This document shows positions 52,874 to 61,781 of a stretch of DNA of 64,000 nucleotides, piece by piece (position 1 is the stretch's first letter; every line of letters begins with the position of its first letter). The DNA lies in the NCBI GenBank assembly GCA_965371245.1, contig CBDUXT010000012.1, positions 1 to 64,000 of the forward strand. Direction: 5' to 3'. The notes beneath the pieces are model-generated. The model saw only the letters and a list, made by a program, of their open reading frames with translations, made no database searches and had not been told where the DNA came from. Origin of the DNA: CBDUXT01 sp965371245 (GTDB lineage Bacteria; Planctomycetota; Phycisphaerae; UBA1845). The position numbers were made by a program, and so were the translations under genes.

Positions 52874-53602
52874 TTATTCGGGTCGGGGTCGCGGCTTTCT
52901 GACCCACCAGGTGTTGAGCAGCAGGACGCTCACCCCGCACACGAGGGCGGCGTCGGCTACATTGAACACCCAGGGCCACATCTCGTTGCCGCCGACCTTC
53001 GGAAACGACGCGGGGAACCTGGGCACGAACTTGATGAAGTCGCGCACGACGCCCTGTCGCCGGATCGTGATCTTGTCGCGGTCAAACGTTCTGGCATGAT
53101 TTCCGCGCGGCCAATCGCCGACACGAACCGTGGCGTCGTCTGGACCGCTGACGATCTTTCCGATGATACGCCGGCCGGTGCCTGCGGGGATCACCACGTC
53201 AGCCTTGATGAAGGCACGATCGTAGAGGTTTCCGAAAGCGCCCGACAGAATCAGCGCCAGCGCGATGTGAAGAGATCGCTGGCTTGGTCCGCTGTGTGCG
53301 AACAGGTAGAAAACAAACCCCAATGCGAAGATGGAGGCAAGGACGAACAGCCCGGTCTGCCCGGTGAACGAGCCGAAGACGGCCCCATCGTTCAAGGAGC
53401 AATGGAACTCAATCAGCCCGGGGATGACCGTACGAACCTCGGTGGACGAGAGCGCCTCGAAGACGCCGGCCTTCGACCAGAGGTCGATGCCGAGCAGAGT
53501 CCCCGTGACACCCCAGAACAGGGCGTGAGCGGGAAGATGCCTCAGGGCTGTTGGCGAGTCGGAAACCTCCGCGCCCGCTTCGCCTTGCTCTTGAACCGGC
53601 AT
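52874..53602 (-). CDS. lspA: Lipoprotein signal peptidase (LspA) with large insert
   Basis: Aspartyl peptidase of the inner membrane, 242 residues against about 160-170 usually. The catalytic aspartates are in GAFGNLYDR and FNVADAALV. Between them, where most LspA proteins have about 15 residues, this one has about 55 extra residues with a beta-rich pattern (VVIPAGTGRRIIGKIVSGPD, VGDWPRGNHARTFDRDKITI), then the usual VRDFIKFV. The N-terminal SLNDGAVFG corresponds to the NxGAAFG motif. The start is taken at ATG 53602. It matures the lipoproteins seen in this window. It is 14 bp downstream of the DksA-like gene. Confidence 0.93.
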   Translation of the reverse strand: MPVQEQGEAGAEVSDSPTALRHLPAHALFWGVTGTLLGIDLWSKAGVFEALSSTEVRTVIPGLIEFHCSLNDGAVFGSFTGQTGLFVLASIFALGFVFYLFAHSGPSQRSLHIALALILSGAFGNLYDRAFIKADVVIPAGTGRRIIGKIVSGPDDATVRVGDWPRGNHARTFDRDKITIRRQGVVRDFIKFVPRFPASFPKVGGNEMWPWVFNVADAALVCGVSVLLLNTWWVRKPRPRPE

Positions 53603-53616
53603 GATCGACGAGTCGT

Positions 53617-54300
53617 TCAGACCGCGCGCCCCTCTTCGCGGGCTCGCGCATACTCGATGCAAAACTTCGCCCACGGCTTGGCACGCAGGCGCGCCTTGGT
53701 GATCCGCTTGCCCGTGACCAGGCAGATGCCGTATGTCTTGGCCTCGATCCGCCGAAGCGCGCCGTCAATCTCGCCAACCAGTGCGCGTTCGTTGGCGAGC
53801 AGCCCGAGCGTGAATTCCTGCTCCCAGTTGTCGCTACCCAGGTCGGCCATGTGGATGGGCATGGACGAACTTTCGCCTTGCCCGGCCCCGTTGTTGTTCA
53901 AGGCCTGATCCGTCAGACGTCGGACGTCGCCGAGGAGCTCGGCACGTTTCTTCAGTAGTAACTGTAGAAACTCCTGCAACGCTTCCTCTGTCAGATGCGT
54001 CTTGCGAGGTGGACGCTGCTCCTCAGGGAACTGAATCGGGTCGTCTACGCCCGCCGGCGTCCCGGGGGTGTTCTTCTCTGCCACGGGCGCTGGCTTTGGT
54101 CCGGCGGTTTTCTTGAGGACTCGCTTCGGTGCGTTCCGCCGTGCAGACTGGCGGACGCCCGGTGTGGCGCGGGCGGAGGCACCGCGAGCTGGTTTCTTGC
54201 CGCCAGCCTTCGCCGTTCGCTTGTTGGCTGCGGTCTTTTTCACCGCGCGCTTGGGGGTTGTTCGTTTGCCGGCCGGCCTCTTGGTCGTGCGTTTTGCCAC
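53617..54300 (-). CDS. DksA/TraR-like protein with lysine-rich N-terminal tail
   Basis: Protein of 227 residues. The first 85 residues are Lys/Arg/Ala/Pro-rich (KRTTPKRAVKKTAANKRTAK), like an H1 tail. The rest is DksA-like: a coiled-coil hairpin (EEALQEFLQLLLKKRAELLG) with a loop, then ALRRIEAKTYGICLVTGKRI and a C-terminal zinc-finger region. Only two of the four zinc-finger cysteines remain (Cys in YGICLVTG and in WAKFCIEYA), so classic C4 zinc binding is lost. The start is GTG 54300. DksA proteins bind RNA polymerase; with the basic tail this one may also bind DNA (inference). The downstream gene lspA is 14 bp away. Confidence 0.85.
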   Translation of the reverse strand: MAKRTTKRPAGKRTTPKRAVKKTAANKRTAKAGGKKPARGASARATPGVRQSARRNAPKRVLKKTAGPKPAPVAEKNTPGTPAGVDDPIQFPEEQRPPRKTHLTEEALQEFLQLLLKKRAELLGDVRRLTDQALNNNGAGQGESSSMPIHMADLGSDNWEQEFTLGLLANERALVGEIDGALRRIEAKTYGICLVTGKRITKARLRAKPWAKFCIEYARAREEGRAV

Positions 54301-54405
54301 GATCGCCCATCGGCCTCGGTAGACGCGAGAGCCGCCATAAGCCTTTGTGATACAGGTAATTACGGAACACGGAACCCCGCAGTATAGGTGAGTTTAGGTC
54401 CGGTG

Positions 54406-56190
54406 TCAAGGGGTCTTCCGACCCGGCAGGCGGTCAAGCAGCACCTCAACAAGCGTTGGATCGGTGATGGTGCCGGGGAGCTGGAAGATCAAATGGCCGT
54501 CGTTGTCCACGGCCGTCGCGCTGAAAAGGAGATGCTCAACGTACACCCACGCTTCCAGGCCGGCCGGGTTGAGTATTTTGAACGCCGGCGAGAACCGAGT
54601 TTCGCCGTCGCCCCCGACAACCAGCCGGATCTGCCCACCCACCGGTGTCAGGACAAAGCATCCCGCCTCCCGGTCGAACCCCGATGAGCTGGTTTCGCCC
54701 GTTGCCCCGGAGACTGGCGCGCCAAGTTCCAAGCGCAGCGGCCGCGGCGAACTGTATTCCGCGGCGCGAGCCCTTGCCTCGTCCGCGCTGACGGTCCGAT
54801 GCGATCCAAGGTACAGATGGCTCGCCCATCGCTCGACGCGCCGCCCGCTGCCGGGCATCAGGGCAACCAGTTCCTGGCTGCTGGGCGTTCCCGCCGCGTC
54901 TGCTTGGGGGCGCCGTTCCGTCATGCGCGTGGGGAAGCCGTTGTGTGCGGCAAAGAGGACCATCGCGTCCGGTGACACGTTGCGAGCGGTCGCGTAGGCT
55001 GGAAGGGATTTTGCCACGCCACTGCCCGACGGCGACACCACCAGGATTTCCCAGGGGCGCTCGGATCGGCGGGCGAGGCTGACGGTCAGCCCGAACTGCG
55101 ACGCCGCCCACCTGTCGGTCTTGGCCGTCGCCTCGACGGCGACGTACACCTGCCCGGTAGGGTAGATGGTGTAGATCCATCGCTGAAAAGGTTGTCGTTC
55201 GAGTTTAGCCCCCGCGCGACCGGGCTGGTCGATGAACCGCCACTCACACATCACCACCACGCGGACGGAGTTCATTTCCACGATACGCGTGTCGGCGACG
55301 ACGGCGTCGCTCGGGTTCGCTCCACCGATGACCCGCGGTGTGGGTCCAAGGGCCGTTCCCTGCACGAGATTGCTCAGACGGTGAGGATCGGTCGCGGTGT
55401 TGTACCATTCGACGACCTGTCCGTTCGCGAACGTAAGCTCGAAGCTTGCCTGAGGGCCGCGCGCGCCGACTCGCCGCCGACGACCAATACGCTGTACGTA
55501 CAACCCGACGTGGTCAGCGTGGGACGCCCCGAACAGGTCCTCGCGGTTGCCTGCCAGAAGAATGTTATCCACGCGGTAACCGAGAGGTCTGGTGGATCCG
55601 GACACGGCCAGGCGAATCTCTTGGACGTCGTCGAGCGGAACGTGCCCCGCAACCTCGGCAAGATCCAGCTCAAGATCGTTCCACCCGCGCTTCAGCGGCC
55701 GGGAGGTGTGCGCTGTTAGCCGGGCATCGGCCGGACCACCCGCTACGGATATCTCCAGCGCCAGGTCGCGCCGCGCCACTTCCACGCTCAGCATCAGCAG
55801 GTCGTAATCATGCCAGTCACGTTTCAACGACCACGCGCCCCCGCGGCGGTTGCTGATGACGACGGTGTCTTCCGCAAGAGCGGCATCGACCGCAACGCAC
55901 CCGGCTCCGGTTGCGGGGCGACCGCGCGTGCGGTCGAGCACACACCGGGCGTTTCCCGAAACGGTGACCAGTTCGACGATGTCCATGTGACGCGGATCTT
56001 CGAAGTCGGCAAGAATCAAGAGCCGGCCGCGTTGCAAGTCGGGATACGCCGCCATCAGGCGATCGACTTGGGTAGGGCCGTCTTGATGGACAGCCGGCGA
56101 CCGGCACCCGCCGACCAAAGCGCCCGGAAGGAGGACGAACGCGGCGCGCAACGCAAGCCTACCCACGCTCGACTGGTCGTTGAGCCTCAT
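54406..56190 (-). CDS. Large predicted lipoprotein with carbohydrate-binding-like domain
   Basis: Protein of 594 residues with a signal peptide and lipobox LVGGC. Residues about 55-220 have the strand pattern of a galactose-binding-like beta-sandwich (DYDLLMLSVEVARRDLALEI, GWNDLELDLAEVAG, YRVDNILLAGN). The remainder is beta-rich with RWIYTIYPTGQVYVAVEATA, as in glycoside-hydrolase-associated or polysaccharide-lyase-like proteins, but no catalytic motif was recognised. ATG 56190 is chosen because the signal peptide starts there. Confidence 0.7.
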   Translation of the reverse strand: MRLNDQSSVGRLALRAAFVLLPGALVGGCRSPAVHQDGPTQVDRLMAAYPDLQRGRLLILADFEDPRHMDIVELVTVSGNARCVLDRTRGRPATGAGCVAVDAALAEDTVVISNRRGGAWSLKRDWHDYDLLMLSVEVARRDLALEISVAGGPADARLTAHTSRPLKRGWNDLELDLAEVAGHVPLDDVQEIRLAVSGSTRPLGYRVDNILLAGNREDLFGASHADHVGLYVQRIGRRRRVGARGPQASFELTFANGQVVEWYNTATDPHRLSNLVQGTALGPTPRVIGGANPSDAVVADTRIVEMNSVRVVVMCEWRFIDQPGRAGAKLERQPFQRWIYTIYPTGQVYVAVEATAKTDRWAASQFGLTVSLARRSERPWEILVVSPSGSGVAKSLPAYATARNVSPDAMVLFAAHNGFPTRMTERRPQADAAGTPSSQELVALMPGSGRRVERWASHLYLGSHRTVSADEARARAAEYSSPRPLRLELGAPVSGATGETSSSGFDREAGCFVLTPVGGQIRLVVGGDGETRFSPAFKILNPAGLEAWVYVEHLLFSATAVDNDGHLIFQLPGTITDPTLVEVLLDRLPGRKTP

Positions 56191-56279
56191 GCATGCCAAG
56201 GCTAGCCGAGCCGGTCGGGCGATGCAACGTGAAGCAAAGTCGGCGCGCGACCGCTTGTCGAGGTCGATACACCCAGCGC

Positions 56280-56433
56280 TTGCGTGCGGTCAACCCTGAA
56301 TCTTCCGGTTTAACTCGGCAGGTGGCCCACCTCTTTGGAAGTGGGAGAATCGAATGGTCACCGGATTCGCGTGCTCCACAGCGAAAGCCACGGGGCACCC
56401 AACCCGCAGTTTTGCGCGTGACGATGCACTGGT
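56280..56433 (+). repeat. Family-2 element, complete copy with worn ends
   Basis: The left end is GCGGTCAACCCTGAATCT and the right end GCGCGTGACGATGCACTGG, where the final CACTAG has mutated to CACTGG. The remaining parts of the gap 56191-56634 contain nothing recognisable. Confidence 0.7.
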
Positions 56434-56634
56434 CCGGTTTCGGCCGGGTCCATGGCTCCCGCGACAAAACTGTTTCTCCTGGGGCGTGTTGGCGTGTCCG
56501 AAAGGCTGTCACGGGAGTTGTATCCCTCTTGGACACGTGTAAGCTGCCGATGGCGGGCAACGGCCGTCGGGAGTGCCGTCGTGCCCGGCGATGGTTTGCT
56601 CGCCGACAACGATCTGACACTCCGGAGCCACAGG

Positions 56635-56856
56635 ATGAAACCCAACATCGATCGAAAGGGCCGGATCGCCCGTGCCATCACCGGCTCGATGTGCTGCGCC
56701 GGTGGTATCGCCATTTGGGTCTTCGACTGGCCCACCTCGGGCACGCTGCGCTGGGTCATCAGCGTGGCCGCGTTGGCGGCCGGCGCGTTCCAACTGTTCG
56801 AAGCGAAGCGGAGTTGGTGCGTGATGCGCGCCTGCGGGGTTAGAACGCCTATGTGA
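56635..56856 (+). CDS. Small DUF2892-like inner-membrane protein
   Basis: Protein of 73 residues with two hydrophobic segments (ARAITGSMCCAGGIAIWVF and LRWVISVAALAAGAFQLF) and the C-terminal SWCVMRACGVRTPM. The N-terminal MKPNIDRKGRIARAITG is close to the consensus of DUF2892 (YgaP membrane-domain type) proteins. GGAG lies 8 bp before ATG 56635. Function unknown; relatives are often near rhodanese domains, not seen here. Confidence 0.75.
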   Translation: MKPNIDRKGRIARAITGSMCCAGGIAIWVFDWPTSGTLRWVISVAALAAGAFQLFEAKRSWCVMRACGVRTPM

Positions 56857-57187
56857 TCGCAGGGGTCAATTCGCGGCTCGGCGTCGCCGGGTGTTTGAAC
56901 TTGTAGCTGAAAGGGCGGAACGTTCGGGCGGGCTTGGCAGCTTGCTGAACAAAGCTGGTTCACTGGCGTGGCACCGGCTTTTCCAGCCGGTGCAAACAGG
57001 CTGTATCCCCGCCAAGGGAGTAAGCGCCAGCGGGATCACCGGCTGGAAGCCGGTGCTACACTTTTTCAACAGGCCGTTAAGAGCGTTCGGTTTCCTTCGG
57101 CGCCGGGCAGTGCTACGATGGATGGACGTGGGATCTCGGTAGCGCTTGCCGGCAACCTGTTGGCGCTGCGTTCAAGGAGTCGTTTCA
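56857..57187. other. Intergenic region holding a family-3 repeat
   Basis: Apart from the repeat at 56940-57080, no gene or clear promoter is seen. Confidence 0.4.
56940..57080. repeat. Family-3 inverted-repeat element
   Basis: The ends are GCTTGCTGAACAAAGC and CTTTTTCAACAGGCCGTTAA. Inside are GGCACCGGCTTTTCCAGCC and its near-inverse near the right end (CCGGCTGGAAGCCGGTGC), so the copy can fold into a long hairpin. Confidence 0.6.
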
Positions 57188-57649
57188 ATGGCGTCCGCGA
57201 AGATCATCTCCATCGGGCCGGGCGAGTTGTCCATGGTGGCAGATGTCTACAGTCGCATCTTCAGCCCACCGCAGGACGAGGAGTTCTTCAAGCGTCGTTT
57301 CCAGGGGCGCTACAACGTTTGCCTGTTTCTGGCCATGCTTGAGGACCAGCCCGCAGGCTTTGCCATCGGGTTTGAGGTGATGCCGACGACCTATTTCTGC
57401 TGGCTGTGCGGGGTGGAGCCGGAGGCTCGGCGCCTGGGCATTGCCACCCAGTTAATGGGCGCCATGGAGGCGTTTGCGGTCGATCATAAGTACAGCATCC
57501 TCCGCTTTGAGTGTCGCAACCAACACCGCCCCATGCTACACGTCGCCATTACGGAAGGGTATGACCTTGTGGGCATCCGCTGGGAGACCACCAGCGCCAA
57601 CAACGTCGTGATCTTCGAAAAAGAACTCCACGACGCATCCCACCGGTAA
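57188..57649 (+). CDS. GNAT-family N-acetyltransferase
   Basis: Protein of 153 residues, a single GNAT domain. The acetyl-CoA-binding motif A is CGVEPEARRLGIATQLMGAM (RxxGxA/G variant RRLGIA), followed by motif B near HVAITEGYDLVGIRW. ATG 57188 follows AAGGAG at good distance. The acceptor substrate cannot be told. Confidence 0.88.
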   Translation: MASAKIISIGPGELSMVADVYSRIFSPPQDEEFFKRRFQGRYNVCLFLAMLEDQPAGFAIGFEVMPTTYFCWLCGVEPEARRLGIATQLMGAMEAFAVDHKYSILRFECRNQHRPMLHVAITEGYDLVGIRWETTSANNVVIFEKELHDASHR

Positions 57650-57755
57650 CGGGGCCTGCCACGCCTCCTCCGTATTCGCACCCTGAGCCTCCACGCGACG
57701 TACGCGACGCATCCCCGCAAGGCGGCGGGCGAAAGCGGCCGATAGTAAGCCTGCC

Positions 57756-59666
57756 ATGGAACCGCGATCGCTTCCACCAGCTCTTGAACTCCTGGCGGCC
57801 GATGCCGGCTGTGCGTCGGATGCCGCGATGGTCGATCTGCTTCCCCACGCGGAGCCGTCGATCCGAGAGGCCGCGCTTGACCTGCTGATTGACCGGGGGC
57901 ATGCGCCGAGCCTGGCCGACGTGGTCGCCGGATACAGCGGCTACGACGCCGCGATGCGCGAACTCATCGTCGATCGCGCGGCGATGCTCTCGGCCGGGCT
58001 GCGCGCCGGCGTTGCCTCGGCCTTGCCAAGCGTGCGAATCGGGGCCATCGAAATTATCGAACACAGTGGCGCCGGGGTGCTGCTCTATCTGTTGGTGGAG
58101 GCTCTGTCTTCACGAGGTGACGAAACAAAGGACCGGTCTTCCGCCGCGCTGCACGCCATCGCGACCCGCGTCGCCCAGCGCCAGGGCGTTTCGCACCGAA
58201 CGACGTACGACGAAGAGGCACGCCATCTGGCGGATGCCTTACGGGATGCGATCCACCGGTGGCGCTCCCACCGGCGCAGAGACGTCCTGGAGGCCGCTCT
58301 ATGGATCGGTGACCCGGTGGACGCCGTATTGCGGAAAAGGCTGGGAGACTCACACTCCGACCTGGCGGAGAAAACGAACCTCCTCTTGCGACGAACGTCG
58401 GACCCGCGCCTCGGGGGCGCGGTCCTGCGCGGCCTGGCTTGCAGCGCTCTTCGTACGGCAGCCGCGGACGCCATCACGTGGGCAAAGGGTATCGATTTCC
58501 TGTCCTCGGTTTTTCGGCAGGGCTATCTCCTGGTTGACACACGGATCGAGCGCGGATTTCGCTCGGTTCGATGTGGTGTTTGGACCGAGGAGGCGATGAG
58601 CCTGCTTTCCGAGCTGCCTGACTCGGATGTGAGCGGGGCGGTCCGGATGCTCACCTTGGTAGGGGGCGCTCAGGAACGCCGGTATGAACTCCTGTCGGAG
58701 TGGATCGACACCGACCACAACGGGATCCGTCGCGCGGCGCTCTGGCAGCTCGTCGATGATCCGAGCCAGGACTCGACTTCGTTGTTGATGGTGGTCGCAA
58801 GCAGGCGCGGTGGTGACACGGCTCGCGTGGCCTCCAGAGAGCTACGGCGGCGGGGGCTTCGCGACGGCCCGCGCGTGGACGCCATCTCCCCGGCCGCCTC
58901 GTCGGCAGGAGGGGGCCGGGTGCGGGGTGCGTTCGAGCGATGTTGGGCGATCCTTCGCGAGTCGTCCGTTGCGGAGTGGGAATGTGCGGCCGATACCCTC
59001 ATGCCCATGGTGAAGAGCATGGCGCCGTTGATTGCGGCAAAGCTCTCGTCCGCCGATCCACTCGAGCGCCTGGATGCGTTGCGGCTGGCTGCGCGACTTG
59101 CCGTGGTCGAGGAAATCAGCGAACCGGTGATGCGGCTGATGCACGACGCGGACGCGGTTGTCCGGGCTCGTGCCACGTCGATGTTGACGCAGGTTCCCGG
59201 GCCGGTCGCGGAGAAGCTCCTGCGGGATGCGGTCAACGATCCGGATGCACGGGTGCAGGCCAACGCGATCGAGGCGCTCGATCGGCTTAACGTCCGGGAG
59301 CGGATCGACGGCACCGCCGCGAAGCTGACGTCGCCCCACGGTCGGGTGCGCGCGAACGCGGTCAAGTCGTTGCTTCGCCTGGACCTCGGCGCTGCCGGTG
59401 CGACCCTTTTGGACATGCTCGAGGATCCTTCGCCCGACCATCGCCTCAGCGCCCTGTGGGTGATCGAACGGTTGCAACTCGGAGCCGTCCTCGAGCAGAT
59501 TCAGCGACTGACGCGATCGGACCCCGACGCCCGGATCCGTCGGCGGGCCTCCAGGGTTTGCAACGCCCTGAGCGGTGGCGAAAACGGCATGGACGCCGGG
59601 CGTGGAGCCGTTTCGGCTCAGCGCGTGGCGTCGGCCCCCGTCAACGAAATGGGGGCGCTTCCATGA
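57756..59666 (+). CDS. HEAT-repeat protein
   Basis: Protein of 636 residues without signal peptide or membrane segments, made of helical repeats from end to end (HAEPSIREAALDLLIDRGHA, HDADAVVRARATSMLTQVPG, NDPDARVQANAIEALDRLNV, SPHGRVRANAVKSLLRLDLG). Probably a cytoplasmic scaffold. It is coupled to the next gene by an ATGA overlap, so the two proteins are likely partners. Confidence 0.8.
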   Translation: MEPRSLPPALELLAADAGCASDAAMVDLLPHAEPSIREAALDLLIDRGHAPSLADVVAGYSGYDAAMRELIVDRAAMLSAGLRAGVASALPSVRIGAIEIIEHSGAGVLLYLLVEALSSRGDETKDRSSAALHAIATRVAQRQGVSHRTTYDEEARHLADALRDAIHRWRSHRRRDVLEAALWIGDPVDAVLRKRLGDSHSDLAEKTNLLLRRTSDPRLGGAVLRGLACSALRTAAADAITWAKGIDFLSSVFRQGYLLVDTRIERGFRSVRCGVWTEEAMSLLSELPDSDVSGAVRMLTLVGGAQERRYELLSEWIDTDHNGIRRAALWQLVDDPSQDSTSLLMVVASRRGGDTARVASRELRRRGLRDGPRVDAISPAASSAGGGRVRGAFERCWAILRESSVAEWECAADTLMPMVKSMAPLIAAKLSSADPLERLDALRLAARLAVVEEISEPVMRLMHDADAVVRARATSMLTQVPGPVAEKLLRDAVNDPDARVQANAIEALDRLNVRERIDGTAAKLTSPHGRVRANAVKSLLRLDLGAAGATLLDMLEDPSPDHRLSALWVIERLQLGAVLEQIQRLTRSDPDARIRRRASRVCNALSGGENGMDAGRGAVSAQRVASAPVNEMGALP

Positions 59667-60196
59667 ACCTGCTGTTCTTGGCACAACCTCACCGCCTGAA
59701 CTCGGCTCAGGAGTCGGTCAAGACCCAGTTTGAAGAGGGGGGCTCGGTGCGCACGGCGCTGCTGGTTCTGGCGTCGCTGGTTGCCGTGGTCGTCGTGACG
59801 GGTTTGATCAGTTGGATCCAGCGACCGCTCGAGGTACGGACTCGGGGGAATCCACGGAAACTGTTCCAACGCCTCCTTCACCAGCTCCCTCTCTCCCACC
59901 GCCAGCGGCGCTTTCTCTGGGGGTTGGCCAAGGATCTTCGCCTTCCCAATCCGACGCTTCTGCTTCTGAGTCCGGGTTACTTTGCCACCTGTGTCGAGCA
60001 GTGGCAGGCGGGATCGGGCCGCCGGCTCCACAAGGGGCGGGCCGTCGATACCGCTGCCCTTGAGCGAATTCGTGTCGCAGTCTTCCCGAAGGCGGGACCG
60101 ACCGCTGGACGGAACGCCCCCCACCATCGCCCGCACGAATCCCTCTTTGTTGTTCAACCGATGTCGGACCGCGTCGGCCGTCAGCGGCGCGTCTGA
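59663..60196 (+). CDS. Small membrane protein coupled to the HEAT protein
   Basis: Protein of 177 residues with one membrane segment (about 31-50, LLVLASLVAVVVVTGLISWI) and a basic cytoplasmic part (KLFQRLLHQLPLSHRQRRFL, PTLLLLSPGYFATCVEQWQA). No family was recognised. ATG 59663 overlaps the preceding stop. Its 3' end overlaps the converging SGNH hydrolase gene by 16 bp. Confidence 0.65.
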   Translation: MNLLFLAQPHRLNSAQESVKTQFEEGGSVRTALLVLASLVAVVVVTGLISWIQRPLEVRTRGNPRKLFQRLLHQLPLSHRQRRFLWGLAKDLRLPNPTLLLLSPGYFATCVEQWQAGSGRRLHKGRAVDTAALERIRVAVFPKAGPTAGRNAPHHRPHESLFVVQPMSDRVGRQRRV

Positions 60197-61242
60197 GCAT
60201 AGAAGGCTCGCCAGATGGCGGCCGCGAACAACTTGTTCGCCAGTTCGTTGGGATGTGGGTCATGGCTGTTGACCACCAGCTTCGAAACATCGTATCCGCT
60301 GAGTGTGGGCAGAAGATCGACGACCGCAACGCCCTTTTCCTCGAAGAACCCTCGCAACTTGTCCTGGACGGCCTGCGCGTCGAAGTGTTTGCCACCCATG
60401 CGAATGAATGGCAGCAGAACGATCCGCAGTGTCACATCGTGTTTCCTGCACAGATCGATCAGGGTTTGAAACTGGTCGGTGTGTTTCTTCCATAGCTGCG
60501 GATCGTTGAACCCCTGCCGCAGCCAGTCGTTATAGCCTTTCACGCTCTTGCTGCGCCGCGCGATCACACGGTGGTACACCGAATCGAACAAGAATGACGC
60601 GCTCGTGTTGACCAGATCGCTTTCCGGCGGCTTGGTGGGGCTGAAGGTGTCTGAGACCGGGAGAAGCGGGTCGAGGTCGTTGGGGAGGTAGCAAAGGACC
60701 ACTTCATCGACATCGTAGTCGCGAATCAGAAGTTCGCTGGCGCGGATTTCCTTGGCCGTGCCCCAGCCGACCCAAGCGGCGTTCATGACCGTGACCTGCC
60801 CGGGGCTCCGCTCGGCGAAGCGCTCTTGAAGAAGGTCGGTAAACCGATCCTCTTGTGCGGAAATCCCCCAGCCATAGGTGAAGGAGTCGCCGACGAACGC
60901 GATGCGGCGTGTCCCGGCCGGTTTTGTCCTTGCCCATTCGTCGTCGCGGAAGAAAAGCGAATTGAGACGTGGATAGATCCGAAACCACCGCTTCGAGGTG
61001 AGTGTGATTCCAAAGGCGTCGGTCTCCGTGCTGAGGAAACGCAGGTAGGTCTCGCCGACCAGTCCGGTGCAGACGAGCATGCAGCACAGCACCAACAGGT
61101 TCCCGACAATCAACGCACCGCGCCCGCGACGCCGCGGCGGAACCAGCCGAAAGAAGCACCACGTGTGCGCAACCACCGACGCGAGAACAACCCACCAAAG
61201 CAGGTAGTCAAGCAAGTAGCCGTACGCGCCGGTCGCCCACAT
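60181..61242 (-). CDS. Membrane-anchored SGNH/GDSL-type hydrolase
   Basis: Protein of 353 residues with two N-terminal membrane segments (LLDYLLWWVVLASVVAHTW, GNLLVLCCMLVCTGLVG). The hydrolase domain begins FVGDSFTYGWG (GDS nucleophile motif), has MNAAWVGWGTAKEI and LCYLPNDLDPLL (block-III-like Asn), and ends with the catalytic Asp/His block SHDPHPNELANKLFA. Likely an esterase or O-deacetylase acting on envelope glycans outside the membrane (inference). GAGGG lies about 8 bp before ATG 61242. Confidence 0.85.
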   Translation of the reverse strand: MWATGAYGYLLDYLLWWVVLASVVAHTWCFFRLVPPRRRGRGALIVGNLLVLCCMLVCTGLVGETYLRFLSTETDAFGITLTSKRWFRIYPRLNSLFFRDDEWARTKPAGTRRIAFVGDSFTYGWGISAQEDRFTDLLQERFAERSPGQVTVMNAAWVGWGTAKEIRASELLIRDYDVDEVVLCYLPNDLDPLLPVSDTFSPTKPPESDLVNTSASFLFDSVYHRVIARRSKSVKGYNDWLRQGFNDPQLWKKHTDQFQTLIDLCRKHDVTLRIVLLPFIRMGGKHFDAQAVQDKLRGFFEEKGVAVVDLLPTLSGYDVSKLVVNSHDPHPNELANKLFAAAIWRAFYAQTRR

Positions 61243-61574
61243 GGAATCATCCCTCGATTTCGTCCACCGGACCATGGGGCAGACGACCGAGTGATTCTAC
61301 ACCATGGACCAACCGTGCGGACAGGATCCGTCCGCCCTCGACAGGCCGCTCAAGATCGAGCCGACCCGCGTGCGGGACAGAGTCGTAGGCGATGTGGGCG
61401 GGAGCGGATAGAGCAAGCTCTCGCGCCTGTGTAGCGGTCGAACGAATGGCGCGACAAGCGTGAAGTGATGGGCGATCCGAGCCGCGCCCTTCAGGAAGCT
61501 GTCTTGTCTTCCGGCAGAAAACCGCTCCCTGACGGTCGCGGCTCGGACGGGAGAAGACGCTTCTTAACGCCGTC
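61243..61574. other. Intergenic region, holds one large palindrome
   Basis: Aside from the palindrome at 61477-61547 no gene or promoter is supported. Confidence 0.4.
61477..61547. repeat. Long imperfect palindrome
   Basis: CCGAGCCGCG (61478-61487) and CGCGGCTCGG (61537-61546) are exact inverses. Inner parts also pair (CCTTCAGGAAGC with GCTCCCTGACGG, GTCTT with AAAAC), so the 70-bp stretch can fold as a single hairpin. It is downstream of the minus-strand small lipoprotein gene and could end its transcript; the form suggests an interspersed palindromic repeat. Confidence 0.55.
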
Positions 61575-61781
61575 CTAGTCGATTAGCTCCGCGACGAGGA
61601 AGACGCCGAAGTCCACGAGATTGCCGGTGGACGGGTCATCGACGGCCCGGGCCACGGCCTCTACGCCCGCGACAATCGCCTGAACCTCACTGATGCTACA
61701 ACTGGTGGCCAGAAGGACGCCCGAGGTCGAGATGGCGGCGGCGGCCCGAAGCGCGGCGTATCGGTTTGGTCGTCTTGTCAT
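61575..61781 (-). CDS. Small predicted lipoprotein
   Basis: Protein of 68 residues: basic start MTRRPNRYAALR, hydrophobic core, lipobox LLATSC at about residue 28. The mature part of 41 residues (SISEVQAIVAGVEAVARAVD) ends VFLVAELID. GGAG lies 9 bp before ATG 61781. The plan matches the lipoprotein at 30062-30223 but sequence identity is low. Confidence 0.55.
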   Translation of the reverse strand: MTRRPNRYAALRAAAAISTSGVLLATSCSISEVQAIVAGVEAVARAVDDPSTGNLVDFGVFLVAELID

